Assembly (NCBI GenBank): GCA_013360195.1
Contig: JABWCQ010000008.1
Span: forward strand, 1-64,000
DNA: 64,000 bases
DNA from: a bacterium
GTDB lineage: Bacteria; Electryoneota; RPQS01
Direction of reading: 5' to 3'
Part shown: piece after piece, positions 26,546 through 35,477 of the stretch
Layout: each line of letters opens with the position of its first letter
Numbering within the stretch: position 1 is the stretch's first letter
The notes under the pieces: model-generated
The model's input: only the letters and a program-made list of their open reading frames with translations
The model's database searches: none
What the model was told of the DNA's origin: nothing
Position numbers and translations under genes: made by a program

Positions 26546-27817
26546 ATGAGAGCCGTAACGAGAGTTGCGGCTTTGCTACTCTCAACGGTTGGGTTCGGGA
26601 CAGTAGTTCATGTTCCGACTGACGTGCCAACCATTCAAGCCGCATTAGACTCTATTTCCGAGAGCGATACGATCCTTGTGAATCAAGGGGTATATACCGA
26701 GGAACTAACGGCACCTGCATTTGGGTTTTCCCTCATAGGGGATGTTGTGCCGGACACTGGCCTTTATCTAAGACCCATTATTGACCCTTCCGAATTAGAT
26801 TCGCCGACTACTCGGACCTGCTTAGAGACCATAACAGGGAATGTTGTCATCGAGCAAATGTGGTTTAAGAACGGCGCGGCGATGCATCCGCACGATAACA
26901 ATACTGTCGGAGGCGTTAGAAACTCTGCGGCCAATCTTGTGATACGAGACTGCGTGTTTGATTCAACGTATCGAGGGGTCGTTTCGCCTTTCCTCGTTAC
27001 ACTTGAACGATGCATCTTTCGCGCATCCAAGCGAAACTGTATTTATATGGCGAACGCGACGCTGAGGGCATTTGATTGTGATTTCGAATGCATAGAAACG
27101 GAATGGGCGGCGATTATCGCGTCATCGGGGACAGTTGTAACGAGATGTCGTTTGCACGGGAGCATGGGCAACGATTGGGACTGGTGGTTCAACGTTTATG
27201 GCGAATCCTGGCTTGTTCGTGACAATGTCTTCGGTCCCGGAGGCGGATCAGCTCGGCTAATACAGGTTGGCGGGACGGGCGGAGTGTTTGAAAATAACTT
27301 GATTACCGAGTGTCGTACCCGAGGTGCCCTAATGGGGGTGGGACCAGAATGTGAAGGACTGATAGAAATTCGCAATAACACGTTTTTACGCAACATAATC
27401 CAAGGTGAAGAGTGGAGAGGAACTTTGTGCTTATCTGTGTCCGCACAATCTGATTCCTTTTCCACGTGTTCAGAGGTATTGGTTACTGATAACGAGTTCA
27501 TTGAAAATGAAGGAGGTAGCATAGTCAAGGGGATATTAACCAGCGGACACGACATCATCACTCGGAATTCGTTTCGCGGACTCCTGCCCGATAGTCAATG
27601 GACAGTTTTAGCTTTCTACAATGACCCCTTGATTAGAGACAACATGTTTTTTGACAACGGGAAGGCCGTTAGACCTGAAACTGGGCGTGGTATCCATGCA
27701 GAGTACAATTGGTGGGGCCACGAGACAGGACCATACCATCCGACCCTGAATCCAGTTGGACAAGGTGATGAAGTTGGTATCCTAATCCGTTTAATTCGGT
27801 GGCGACGATTAAGCTGA
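26546..27817 (+). CDS. Right-handed parallel beta-helix protein, C-terminus broken
   Basis: 423 residues from the ATG at 26546 (signal MRAVTRVAALLLSTVGFG); upstream in-frame codons overlap the previous gene. It opens VVHVPTDVPTIQAALDSISE and DTILVNQGVYTEE, the standard beta-helix start, with coils such as NLVIRDCVFDSTYRG, VFENNLITECRTRG and EIRNNTFLRN. It reaches the typical helix end NWWGHETGPYHPTLNPVGQG. The frame then runs into unrelated ILIRLIRWRRLS and stops, while a YPNPFN sorting domain continues in another frame from 27778. Compared with the 11390 protein, about 45 linker residues are missing at the junction. Probably a disrupted T9SS cargo; without the sorting domain it would be exported to the periplasm only. 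Confidence 0.75.
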   Translation: MRAVTRVAALLLSTVGFGTVVHVPTDVPTIQAALDSISESDTILVNQGVYTEELTAPAFGFSLIGDVVPDTGLYLRPIIDPSELDSPTTRTCLETITGNVVIEQMWFKNGAAMHPHDNNTVGGVRNSAANLVIRDCVFDSTYRGVVSPFLVTLERCIFRASKRNCIYMANATLRAFDCDFECIETEWAAIIASSGTVVTRCRLHGSMGNDWDWWFNVYGESWLVRDNVFGPGGGSARLIQVGGTGGVFENNLITECRTRGALMGVGPECEGLIEIRNNTFLRNIIQGEEWRGTLCLSVSAQSDSFSTCSEVLVTDNEFIENEGGSIVKGILTSGHDIITRNSFRGLLPDSQWTVLAFYNDPLIRDNMFFDNGKAVRPETGRGIHAEYNWWGHETGPYHPTLNPVGQGDEVGILIRLIRWRRLS

Positions 27818-28023
27818 CGGTGCCGCGGGCGATGATTGCGCGGATTGAGCTGTTTGACGTGACGGGGCGAAGGGTGAAGGAAGTGTGGAGTGGGGCAGTG
27901 GCGGACACAAAGACGGTGACGTGGCAGGCAGATGATTTTGCCTCGGGACTATATTTTGTGCGGGCCTGGGACACGCTGGGGAACAGGCCAATGGCGCTGG
28001 CTAAGGTTGTGCTGTTGAGGTAG
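27778..28023 (+). pseudogene. Frame-shifted T9SS sorting domain remnant
   Basis: From 27778 the frame reads YPNPFNSVATIKLTVPRA, then IELFDVTGRRVKEVWSG and ASGLYFVRAWDTLG, ending ALAKVVLLR: a complete type A sorting domain. It has no start signal and lies out of frame with the beta-helix gene. Its codons are G/C-rich (CGGGCGATG, GTGGCGGAC), unlike the A/T-richer beta-helix just upstream. That hints that the two parts had different origins and were joined at the YPNPFN sequence. Confidence 0.7.
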
Positions 28024-28057
28024 GGTTTCCTCCGGTTTTGGATATGGATATCAGAAT

Positions 28058-28082
28058 GGCCGCCATTTGCGGCTTTTTTTGT
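28058..28082 (+). terminator. Rho-independent terminator
   Basis: GCCGC (28059-28063), a 5-base loop and GCGGC (28069-28073), followed by seven T. It ends the Cys-rich/beta-helix transcript. Confidence 0.75.
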
Positions 28083-28230
28083 TGTTTTGAATAGAGTTAA
28101 ATAAAGAGAAAATGTGACATTTCGGTCGAAAGGGGAGTTGCGGAGCGGCAACGTATGGCTTAAATTGTAAAGCTATCCTCGGAGTACGTCTGAACCCTGA
28201 ATTGGTTTGGTTCTTGCGCCGTGGTGACCC

Positions 28231-31026
28231 ATGACTATGACCCAAAGTTTGCGATTTTTCGGAGTGCTGCTGATTCTGCTGGGAGGCGGAGTAGCTTCGG
28301 CCCAAGTGTATTGGGAACCGTTGCTGCGCCGTGAAAATCTGGCAGAACCATTGGCCTATGAGCGCATCGAGTGCTTTTCGAGCAGCGGAACAGGCATCAC
28401 GAATTTGGACCGCGGCAACTATCTTGGCCGCGATGAGTTCGAGTGGAATATCCTGTGCGACCTCGAAGGCCCGGGAGTTTTGACGGAGTTCGGCTGGACA
28501 CGGCGGAACCCGGGCGACCAACTACGGTTCCGGATATTTGCCGATGACACGACGGTGTGGGATGTGCAGGCACGCGCAGATTCGCTGTGCGGACGAGTAT
28601 CGCCGTTCCTGCCGCCGCTGGCCGATTCCTCAGCGGGTTGGTATTGGAATTACGCGCCCGTGCCGTTTCAGGAGCGACTGCGCATCACGTATGTGGGCAA
28701 CACGATGGCCTACCACGGATGCGCGCAGATATATGACGACGGCGTCAGTTTCGCATCGTTTCGCTTGCCTGTGCCGCTCCCGTATTTTTTGAAGCTCGAT
28801 ACCATGCAGTCGGTGTGGTCGCAGCCGGCACGCCCGGCACTATGGAACCGAAGCGCGGAGAGCCTGTTCACGGATTCAACATTAGCGGCTTACGCGACAG
28901 CGGAGATGCTGCAGTTCGAGGGAGCGGGAGTCGTGCGCAGACTGTGGCTGATTCCGCAGGACACGACACGGAGTTATCTCGACCGCACGGTTGCGAAAAT
29001 CTACTTCGACCACAATCCGGAACCGGCGATATCCGCGCAACTGGGAATGCTGTTCGGCTGCTCGGAGGGGGTGACAAGCTATGCGTCGGCATTCACAGGC
29101 CGAATCGGTGACACGCTGTATTTTCAGCCGGTGATGCCGTTTTCGACGGAGTTTCGAGTGGAAATTCAAAACAATGTCGTCACTCCGAATACGAACCGGA
29201 TTCGCATCGGCGCGGAAATTGTCGAACTTGAATCGGATGATTTGCCCGAATACCGTTTGAGCGGCAACGTGCTGAGTAACGTGCCGACGCGCAGATACGA
29301 CGGATTTCGCGCGGCCGAGTTTTCCGGCCGCGGAACATTTATCGGCACGTTTCTCGAAATTGACAATACGACCGGCGCGGTGCTCGAAGGGGATGAGACG
29401 CTGACTGCCGACGGAGTGGTGGTGCGCGCAGGTGTCGGGACGCCGGAGTATTTCAACGGCAGTTACAATTGGCTTGCTCCAAACGGACAGCCGGCGCTGG
29501 CGCGGCACTACGCACACGGCGTCGTGACGGTGACGAACAACGACTTCGCGGCCTACCGGTATCACGTGAGCGATGCGGTGCCGTTTGACTCTTCGCTGAC
29601 GCTTGATTTTGAAGTGGGTGCGTGGGGACACTTGAGCGGAAATTACCGCAGTCTGTCCCTGGCGTATGTCGAACCGCCGCGCTACGCGGTACGAGATCAG
29701 GATTCGTCGCGGAGTTCCGTCGGCGGAGAGATTCTTGCGATATTCGGCAGAGGACTTGTCAACGGCCGTGTGCTCAATCGGGTTCTGTGGAATGAGATGC
29801 CGCTTGAAATTGTGAGCGGCGGCGGTGCGGTTGCGGATTCCGTGTTGTTCGTTCGGGTGCGCGCGCCGTTCACTTCCGAGGGTATCGCCCCGCTGGTGGC
29901 GGAATTCAACGACGGACGGGAGACGATTGACCCGTCGTGGATGCATCGCGCCGTGCCGAACGTTGAGTTTCGCGTGCTGCGCGATGAGATTGACGGCTTC
30001 GCGTTCGCGGGTGACACGCTATCCATTGTGCTGCGCGGCTATCCGCAGGGCGAAAGTGCGCGCATCATTTTTGAAGGAGTTGTGCTGCCGTGGGCAGGAG
30101 TCACTCCGACTGCGGATGGGAACGGAATCATTCGCGGACTTGTGACCATGCCGCCTGAACCGGAGCTCTTGCCTGAGGCGCGTGCCAGGCTTACTGCCGA
30201 GGCGGTGTCCGTGGAGGGATTTCCGGACGCTCTGTCGGACGAGTATCTGACATCCGTGCGGCTGCTGCGAGTGGAAATCGAGCGAATGCCGGTCGTCGCG
30301 GTGCAGGGAGGAACGGTGACTGAAGTGTGCGCGACAGACCATTCATCGCCGGACAGTCTTGACCCGTGGGGCAGAATGCTCGCGATGTATATGGCGTGTG
30401 ATACGGCGGGCGAAAACGTCAGCTTCCGGTTCATCGTGAATACGAGCGGCAATTACCGCTTGAATTACTTTTTCGGGGAGTCGCACGACGCGGGATATAT
30501 CCGCATCAAGGTCAACAACACTCCTGACGGGGACAGCATCCTCGTGCAGGAATTCGCTCTGCCGGACGGCGTGTGGGAGCGTTCGGACACTGTGCGCGGA
30601 CAGTGGCGTTTTCTTGAGGCGGACACGCATGTCGTGACGTTCTCAGCGTTCCCGCGCTTGCAGTCGCAGACGATATTCGAATTGATTCTCGACCAGATTA
30701 TTATCGAATCGGAATTTCATCAGGAGATTCCGTCCTGGGGTGAGGCGCGGCCGGAGGTTATCGCAAACGCGGAACTTCTGCCTCCCTATCCGAACCCGTT
30801 TAACGCGTCGGCGAGGTTGAAATTTGTGCTCGACAATCCGGCGCAGGTCAGGCTGGAGGTGTTTAATCTGCTTGGACAGCGGGTGCTGACGCTTGCGGAC
30901 GAGTTTCTTGCCGCCGGAGTGTATGAACGTGAATTTTCGTGCGCGGAATGCGCGAGCGGGCTGTATCTGGCGCGGTTAAGTTTGCCGAATGTGGTGATGA
31001 CTCGGAAAATGCTGCTGATAAAATAA
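28231..31026 (+). CDS. GH172/DUF2961-like secreted protein with T9SS sorting domain
   Basis: 931 residues; signal MTMTQSLRFFGVLLILLGGGVASA. Residues ~30-480 match the DUF2961 (glycoside hydrolase family 172) double beta-jelly-roll: GPGVLTEFGWTRRNPGDQLR with FADDTTVWDV, NYAPVPFQERLRI, then in the second half AKIYFDHNPEP, EGDETLTADG, GTPEYFNGSYNW and YRYHVSDAVPFDSSLTLDFE. Characterised members act on fructofuranose or arabinofuranose glycans; this substrate is unknown. Then follow an IPT/TIG-like Ig region (about 485-690), a carbohydrate-binding-like beta-domain (about 695-830) and a T9SS sorting domain (PYPNPFNASARLKF to KMLLIK). The heparinase-like gene starts on the very next base, so the two form a transcription unit. 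Confidence 0.75.
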   Translation: MTMTQSLRFFGVLLILLGGGVASAQVYWEPLLRRENLAEPLAYERIECFSSSGTGITNLDRGNYLGRDEFEWNILCDLEGPGVLTEFGWTRRNPGDQLRFRIFADDTTVWDVQARADSLCGRVSPFLPPLADSSAGWYWNYAPVPFQERLRITYVGNTMAYHGCAQIYDDGVSFASFRLPVPLPYFLKLDTMQSVWSQPARPALWNRSAESLFTDSTLAAYATAEMLQFEGAGVVRRLWLIPQDTTRSYLDRTVAKIYFDHNPEPAISAQLGMLFGCSEGVTSYASAFTGRIGDTLYFQPVMPFSTEFRVEIQNNVVTPNTNRIRIGAEIVELESDDLPEYRLSGNVLSNVPTRRYDGFRAAEFSGRGTFIGTFLEIDNTTGAVLEGDETLTADGVVVRAGVGTPEYFNGSYNWLAPNGQPALARHYAHGVVTVTNNDFAAYRYHVSDAVPFDSSLTLDFEVGAWGHLSGNYRSLSLAYVEPPRYAVRDQDSSRSSVGGEILAIFGRGLVNGRVLNRVLWNEMPLEIVSGGGAVADSVLFVRVRAPFTSEGIAPLVAEFNDGRETIDPSWMHRAVPNVEFRVLRDEIDGFAFAGDTLSIVLRGYPQGESARIIFEGVVLPWAGVTPTADGNGIIRGLVTMPPEPELLPEARARLTAEAVSVEGFPDALSDEYLTSVRLLRVEIERMPVVAVQGGTVTEVCATDHSSPDSLDPWGRMLAMYMACDTAGENVSFRFIVNTSGNYRLNYFFGESHDAGYIRIKVNNTPDGDSILVQEFALPDGVWERSDTVRGQWRFLEADTHVVTFSAFPRLQSQTIFELILDQIIIESEFHQEIPSWGEARPEVIANAELLPPYPNPFNASARLKFVLDNPAQVRLEVFNLLGQRVLTLADEFLAAGVYEREFSCAECASGLYLARLSLPNVVMTRKMLLIK

Positions 31027-34000
31027 ATGACGATGACTATGAGATTGCTGAAACGTCTGTGTTTGGTGCTGGTGGTGATGCTGTTCGCTCATGCGGCGGC
31101 GGCGCAAAGCGTGCTGCTGATTGCGTCGTCGCATAACAAGGGCACGGGACCGTTTACGTCCACGATTCAAACTCCGCTGACGATTGCGGGCTACACGGTG
31201 CGCGTGTGGGACCAGTTGACGCTGGGCTGGCCGCCGATAGACACGCTGTGGGCTTACAATTGCGTATTCTTCCACGGTTCGGAACGGCGCGCGACGGGGA
31301 CGATAGACTCCGTGTTGACGGCTTATGTGGAGCAGGGCGGACGGTTGGTGATTGAAGGTTCAAATATCGCGAGCTACGGCGGCGCCTATCCGGAGTTTGA
31401 AAAGAAGACAATTCACGCCGACTGGCAGCGCGCGAAGCAGACCGCGTTCACGCATCAAGTTGTGAACGCGGCACATCCCATCGCGGCGGGATTGCCCGCT
31501 ACATTCGCAGCATCCGGCTACTCCGGCGGAGGGTCGCCAGACCGAGTGCTTCCGGCACACGGCGGCACTCTGGTGATACAATTTCAAAGCAGTCCCGGAA
31601 CTGCGGCAGTGGTGGCCGCGCCAAGGCTAGCGTTTGTGTGCGGTTCGCTGCAGCGCGTGACGACCGCAAGCGGCGTCCGCAATACATTGATTACGAATCT
31701 CGTCAACTGGGTTCTGCAGGACGCGGACGATACCGGACTCATTGACATGGGATACGGCTTGGGGACTTCGGTCGGTCAGGTCTGTCCGGTGTGGGCGCGC
31801 GTGAGGAATTACAGCAATGCAGACAGCGGTCAGGTCATTTTGCAGGCTTCAACGGATTCAAGCACATGGTCTGATATTGACACGGCGTTCTTTGACGCGG
31901 CGGGGTATGAGACGGATTCACTGCTGTTCTCATGGACACCGGCATCAGAAGGGCGTTACTATCTGCGAGTCCTCTTGAGCGTGGACGGCAGCGACGCTTA
32001 CGCGGCGAACAATGCGACGGGCATGCTCGTGACGACCTTTGACAATGCGGTCCACCCGAAGCTGTTTTTCACTGCGGCGCAGATTCCGACTTTGCAGGCG
32101 CAAGCGCTCTCATCACATCTTGCCATCTATCAGCAGCTCAACACGCGTGTCCTGCAGGATTTAAGCTATACACCATTGCCTCCCGCGCAATGGGAAGATG
32201 TCAACTTCTCCGAAATGGCGCGCATGCTCAGCATCGCATCACTGAAAGCCGTGTTGACTCCCACCTCCACGTTCCTGAACAATGCGAAGAACAAGGCGAT
32301 GGCATTGTGCCGCTACCCGCATTGGGAGACGGGCAACGTGGATATGGACATTTACTCCGGCCGCTGCTGCTTTGCGCTGGCTCTCGCTTACGACTGGCTG
32401 TATCCGCATTTCTCAAAGGCGCAGCGGGACACCGTGCAGACGAAGCTGCGCGAACAGATGCAGCGATTGGCCGCGGCCGAGCCGAAGTGGATTTGGTGGC
32501 CGGATGCTTATGTTCATAACCATAACATCAATGCCATGAGCTATATGGGCTCGGCTTGTTATGCGCTTTATGAGGAAGTGCCCGAGGCGCTGATTTGGGA
32601 AGAGATGGCGATTGAGAATCTCGACAGTATCATGGAGCTATACGGTCCGGTCACGGACGGGTCATGGTATGAAGCGATGAACTATTGGGGATTCATTTCG
32701 TGGACGATGCTTCCGCACCTCTGGCTTCTGCGCGAACAGAGAGGAATTGACTATTTTGACACGCCGTGGATTGAATCCATGGCCGACTATCGTATTTACG
32801 GCTCGCATCCGATTCCGACTCAAATGCCGATGATTAATGAAGCGCAGCCGGATGAGTGGTACGGTCCGGATGACCAGCTGGCGCTGTTCGCGCGGCAGTA
32901 TAACAACACGCACGCGCAATGGATGCGGCAGCAGGTTGTGAACAGGCTGGGCTACAGTCTGGACGGTCCGCTGGGCTTCTTTTTTTATGATCCGACAAAG
33001 TCGCAAACGATTCCGACGGATTTGTCGTGGATAGCGACCGACCAGGACACCTATTTCGGGCGCAGCGCATGGAACGACACGACTTCAACGTATGTGACCT
33101 TGAAATGCGGTCTGCCGTGCGGGCGTCACGCCTACGAGAGATATTGGGGGGAAGGCTCGGTCGGTGGTTGGGAACCTTCGCACTTCCTGCCTGAACAAAA
33201 CGGATTCACGCTTTCTTACGGCCGGGACTACTTCGTGCAGCCGGCGGGCTTGCAGTCACCTCTGCACAGAACCTACAACACAACGACGATGCTCGTCAAC
33301 GGGCAGGGACAGATTGGCGACAGCACAAAGGGCTCGTGGACGCTTCCTGTTGACGAACTTGCGATGAACCCGCATTTGGCCGATACGTTCATGCTCAAGA
33401 CGGTGGACTATATCGTGGGCGATGCGACATCCTCTTATCCGGCGGCGCTTGGACTGACAAGATTTCACAGGCATCTGCTGTATCTCAGACCCGACCTCGT
33501 GGTTGTGCTGGATGATATGCGTTCGAGTGTCCCATCGACGTACACATTTATCATTCGCAATCCCGGCGAAATCTTCGACAACGACTCGAGCAAGATATAC
33601 ATGGATGGTTCGGCCAGCGATGCCGATATGCACATGCTTGCTCCTGCCAATCGCGCGTATCAGTACAGCTTTGACTGGTATTACAAGACCGATTGGGGCG
33701 GATGGGGGCAGCGAATTTCCAACGCGACTCCGGATACGTGTGTGCAGTTTGTGAATGTGTTTTATCCGCGTACGCCTGCATCGGCGACGGCGCAATTGCT
33801 CTTCGGTGACAAGAACCTGACCGTATTGCGGGTTGAAGCGGACGACGGCTATGAGGCGACCTGCGCCGTTACGCATGGCCATCAAAGTTTTATTGACGTG
33901 GATTCCATTCGCACCGACGCGTCGCTGAATGTGGTGGTGCGGGATTCCGACACGGGCGATTTCACGTTCGGGGCGATGCGGCAAGGAACCTTCTGCGACT

Positions 34001-34542
34001 GGGGTGACCCGGCAATCAGACTCTTAGATTCTCCGACTCCGGTGGACGTGGAGTGGAAAAGGAGCGGAGACACGTTGTGGGTAGACGGGCAAGTCGGGGA
34101 CTGGGCGAGAATCTACGCGCCGGATATCGTCTTTGTGTGGGTGAAGGGCGTCGCGGAACCGTATTATCAGAATGGGCCGATGATTGAGATTGGAGACTTG
34201 GAAAATGTCCCGGATGGCAGAATCGTTGACCTGGTGATTTTTTTCGACGAAGAGCAGATCAAACTGGATTGGAGCCGCCCTACATTTTATATAAACGGCG
34301 TAGTCACCTATCCGGACTTCTATGATGTTTATACCGCCGACAGTCCGGACGGGCCGTGGACGTTGTACGAGTCAATTGACGCGCAGGACGACAGGTATGT
34401 GTATGATCGTTCCGAACTTGTTAAGTTCTTCCGCGTTGTTGCCCGACTTGAGCCAGCGTCCAGCGCTGAAACGCCCGGAGGTGGGAGTCAGGTAAGCACC
34501 ATGACCTCTGAACCGTCTTTAATAGAGGAGAGGCAAAAGTAG
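31027..34542 (+). CDS. Heparinase II/III-like polysaccharide lyase family protein
   Basis: 1171 residues; signal MTMTMRLLKRLCLVLVVMLFAHAAAA (an internal Met at codon 3 or 5 could also be the start). Order: a GATase1-like domain (about 27-235; VLLIASSHNKGTGP ... YVEQGGRLVIEG), a CARDB-like Ig domain (about 240-335), a DUF4962/alignate-lyase-type alpha/alpha toroid (about 345-650; HPKLFFTAAQIPTLQ, AYDWLYPHFSKAQRD, HNHNINAMSYMGSACYAL, DGSWYEAMNYWGF) and a heparinase II/III beta-sandwich (about 680-960; YFGRSAWNDTTSTYVTLKCG, YLRPDLVVVLDDM). C-terminal Fn3-like strands follow. The Asn/His and Tyr residues in the toroid phrases are candidate catalytic positions. It probably cleaves uronic-acid polysaccharides outside the cell. 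There is no YPNPFN domain. Zero-base gap after the GH172-like gene. Confidence 0.8.
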   Translation: MTMTMRLLKRLCLVLVVMLFAHAAAAQSVLLIASSHNKGTGPFTSTIQTPLTIAGYTVRVWDQLTLGWPPIDTLWAYNCVFFHGSERRATGTIDSVLTAYVEQGGRLVIEGSNIASYGGAYPEFEKKTIHADWQRAKQTAFTHQVVNAAHPIAAGLPATFAASGYSGGGSPDRVLPAHGGTLVIQFQSSPGTAAVVAAPRLAFVCGSLQRVTTASGVRNTLITNLVNWVLQDADDTGLIDMGYGLGTSVGQVCPVWARVRNYSNADSGQVILQASTDSSTWSDIDTAFFDAAGYETDSLLFSWTPASEGRYYLRVLLSVDGSDAYAANNATGMLVTTFDNAVHPKLFFTAAQIPTLQAQALSSHLAIYQQLNTRVLQDLSYTPLPPAQWEDVNFSEMARMLSIASLKAVLTPTSTFLNNAKNKAMALCRYPHWETGNVDMDIYSGRCCFALALAYDWLYPHFSKAQRDTVQTKLREQMQRLAAAEPKWIWWPDAYVHNHNINAMSYMGSACYALYEEVPEALIWEEMAIENLDSIMELYGPVTDGSWYEAMNYWGFISWTMLPHLWLLREQRGIDYFDTPWIESMADYRIYGSHPIPTQMPMINEAQPDEWYGPDDQLALFARQYNNTHAQWMRQQVVNRLGYSLDGPLGFFFYDPTKSQTIPTDLSWIATDQDTYFGRSAWNDTTSTYVTLKCGLPCGRHAYERYWGEGSVGGWEPSHFLPEQNGFTLSYGRDYFVQPAGLQSPLHRTYNTTTMLVNGQGQIGDSTKGSWTLPVDELAMNPHLADTFMLKTVDYIVGDATSSYPAALGLTRFHRHLLYLRPDLVVVLDDMRSSVPSTYTFIIRNPGEIFDNDSSKIYMDGSASDADMHMLAPANRAYQYSFDWYYKTDWGGWGQRISNATPDTCVQFVNVFYPRTPASATAQLLFGDKNLTVLRVEADDGYEATCAVTHGHQSFIDVDSIRTDASLNVVVRDSDTGDFTFGAMRQGTFCDWGDPAIRLLDSPTPVDVEWKRSGDTLWVDGQVGDWARIYAPDIVFVWVKGVAEPYYQNGPMIEIGDLENVPDGRIVDLVIFFDEEQIKLDWSRPTFYINGVVTYPDFYDVYTADSPDGPWTLYESIDAQDDRYVYDRSELVKFFRVVARLEPASSAETPGGGSQVSTMTSEPSLIEERQK

Positions 34543-34577
34543 ATCGGCGAAGTGAATCAAGTCGAGAGGAATTGGCA

Positions 34578-34605
34578 CGCCCGGTGGAAACCACCGGGCG
34601 TTTTT
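34578..34605 (+). terminator. Strong Rho-independent terminator
   Basis: A perfect 10-bp stem (CGCCCGGTGG 34578-34587, CCACCGGGCG 34591-34600) with an AAA loop and TTTTT. It ends the GH172/heparinase unit. The 428-bp gap 34543-34970 holds this terminator, an AT-rich stretch and the promoter at 34773, and no gene. Confidence 0.92.
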
Positions 34606-34772
34606 GCTGTGCTTAGGGATGAGAGGATGTTTCTCTCCATTTTCTAATGTTAGAGAATGCGCTTGTTTATCAACAATTTGACGCTATCGGGTCGGTTTGG
34701 TTGCTCAGAGAGTTAGGAGGCTCTTCTTGTTTTTTCAGGCCTTTAATAGTCGCTTTTTCAGTCCTTTTTTCG

Positions 34773-34801
34773 TTGCGTCCAAATAGGAGAAATGTTATAT
34801 T
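34773..34801 (+). promoter_or_regulatory. Candidate promoter of the act-cox operon
   Basis: TTGCGT (34773-34778), 17 bp, TATATT (34796-34801) with an extended TG (ATGTTATATT). A second weak option is TTGACA at 34800 with TCTAAT 19 bp later. Either gives a leader of 130-165 nt before actA. Confidence 0.4.
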
Positions 34802-34970
34802 GACACGAATTTAGATAAAAAGCGTCTAATTCCCTCCAAACCGGTCTATCTGTCGTACTCTCCCAGACCGTTAATCTCATGAATTTTCTTAGCTTGTCCT
34901 ACATGAACTTGCCCCGGACATGTAGCCGGGACGGGTTTGCGAAATTTTTCACCAACTCTGAGGACATCCT

Positions 34971-35477
34971 GTGAGCCGAAAGGTCCTCGGCCTGCTTTAC
35001 ACCGTTGCTGCACTGGTGTTTGGCTACAACCTGTTCATGTGGTCGTGGAGTAATCAGGGATTTGCGCCGACCCAGCCGATCCCGTTTAGCCATAAGATCC
35101 ATGCGGGGGATAACCATATACCGTGTATGTATTGTCACAGCTCGGTGGAAAACTCCAAGCATGCCACGGTGCCCGCGCTGAACGTGTGTATGAACTGTCA
35201 CAGCGTCGTCGCCGTTGACAAGCCAAATATCATCAAGCTTACCGAAGCTTACAACACCGGCAAACCAATCGAGTGGGAGCGCATACACGCCCTGCCCGAC
35301 CATGCTTTCTTTTCGCACCAGTGGCACATCCGCAAGGGATTTGACTGTGCAGAATGCCACGGGCCGGTGGAAACGATGGACAAAGTCTATCAATACCGTA
35401 AATTGAACATGGGCGATTGTCTCCAATGCCACCGCGACAACGGTGGTCCCACTGACTGCAACGCTTGTCACCAATGA
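34971..35477 (+). CDS. actA: ActA, pentahaem cytochrome c subunit of Alternative Complex III
   Basis: 168 residues; GTG start with GAGGA about 7 bases upstream. One N-terminal membrane anchor (residues ~5-27) is followed by five CxxCH haem sites: CMYCH, CMNCH, CAECH, CLQCH and CNACH. The FSHKIHAG phrase supplies extra His ligands. This is the ActA layout of ACIII, the quinol:electron-acceptor oxidoreductase that replaces the bc1 complex. It carries electrons on the periplasmic face. Its stop overlaps the actB ATG by 4 bp. The next five act genes follow in the standard order, so the assignment is firm. Confidence 0.95.
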   Translation: MSRKVLGLLYTVAALVFGYNLFMWSWSNQGFAPTQPIPFSHKIHAGDNHIPCMYCHSSVENSKHATVPALNVCMNCHSVVAVDKPNIIKLTEAYNTGKPIEWERIHALPDHAFFSHQWHIRKGFDCAECHGPVETMDKVYQYRKLNMGDCLQCHRDNGGPTDCNACHQ

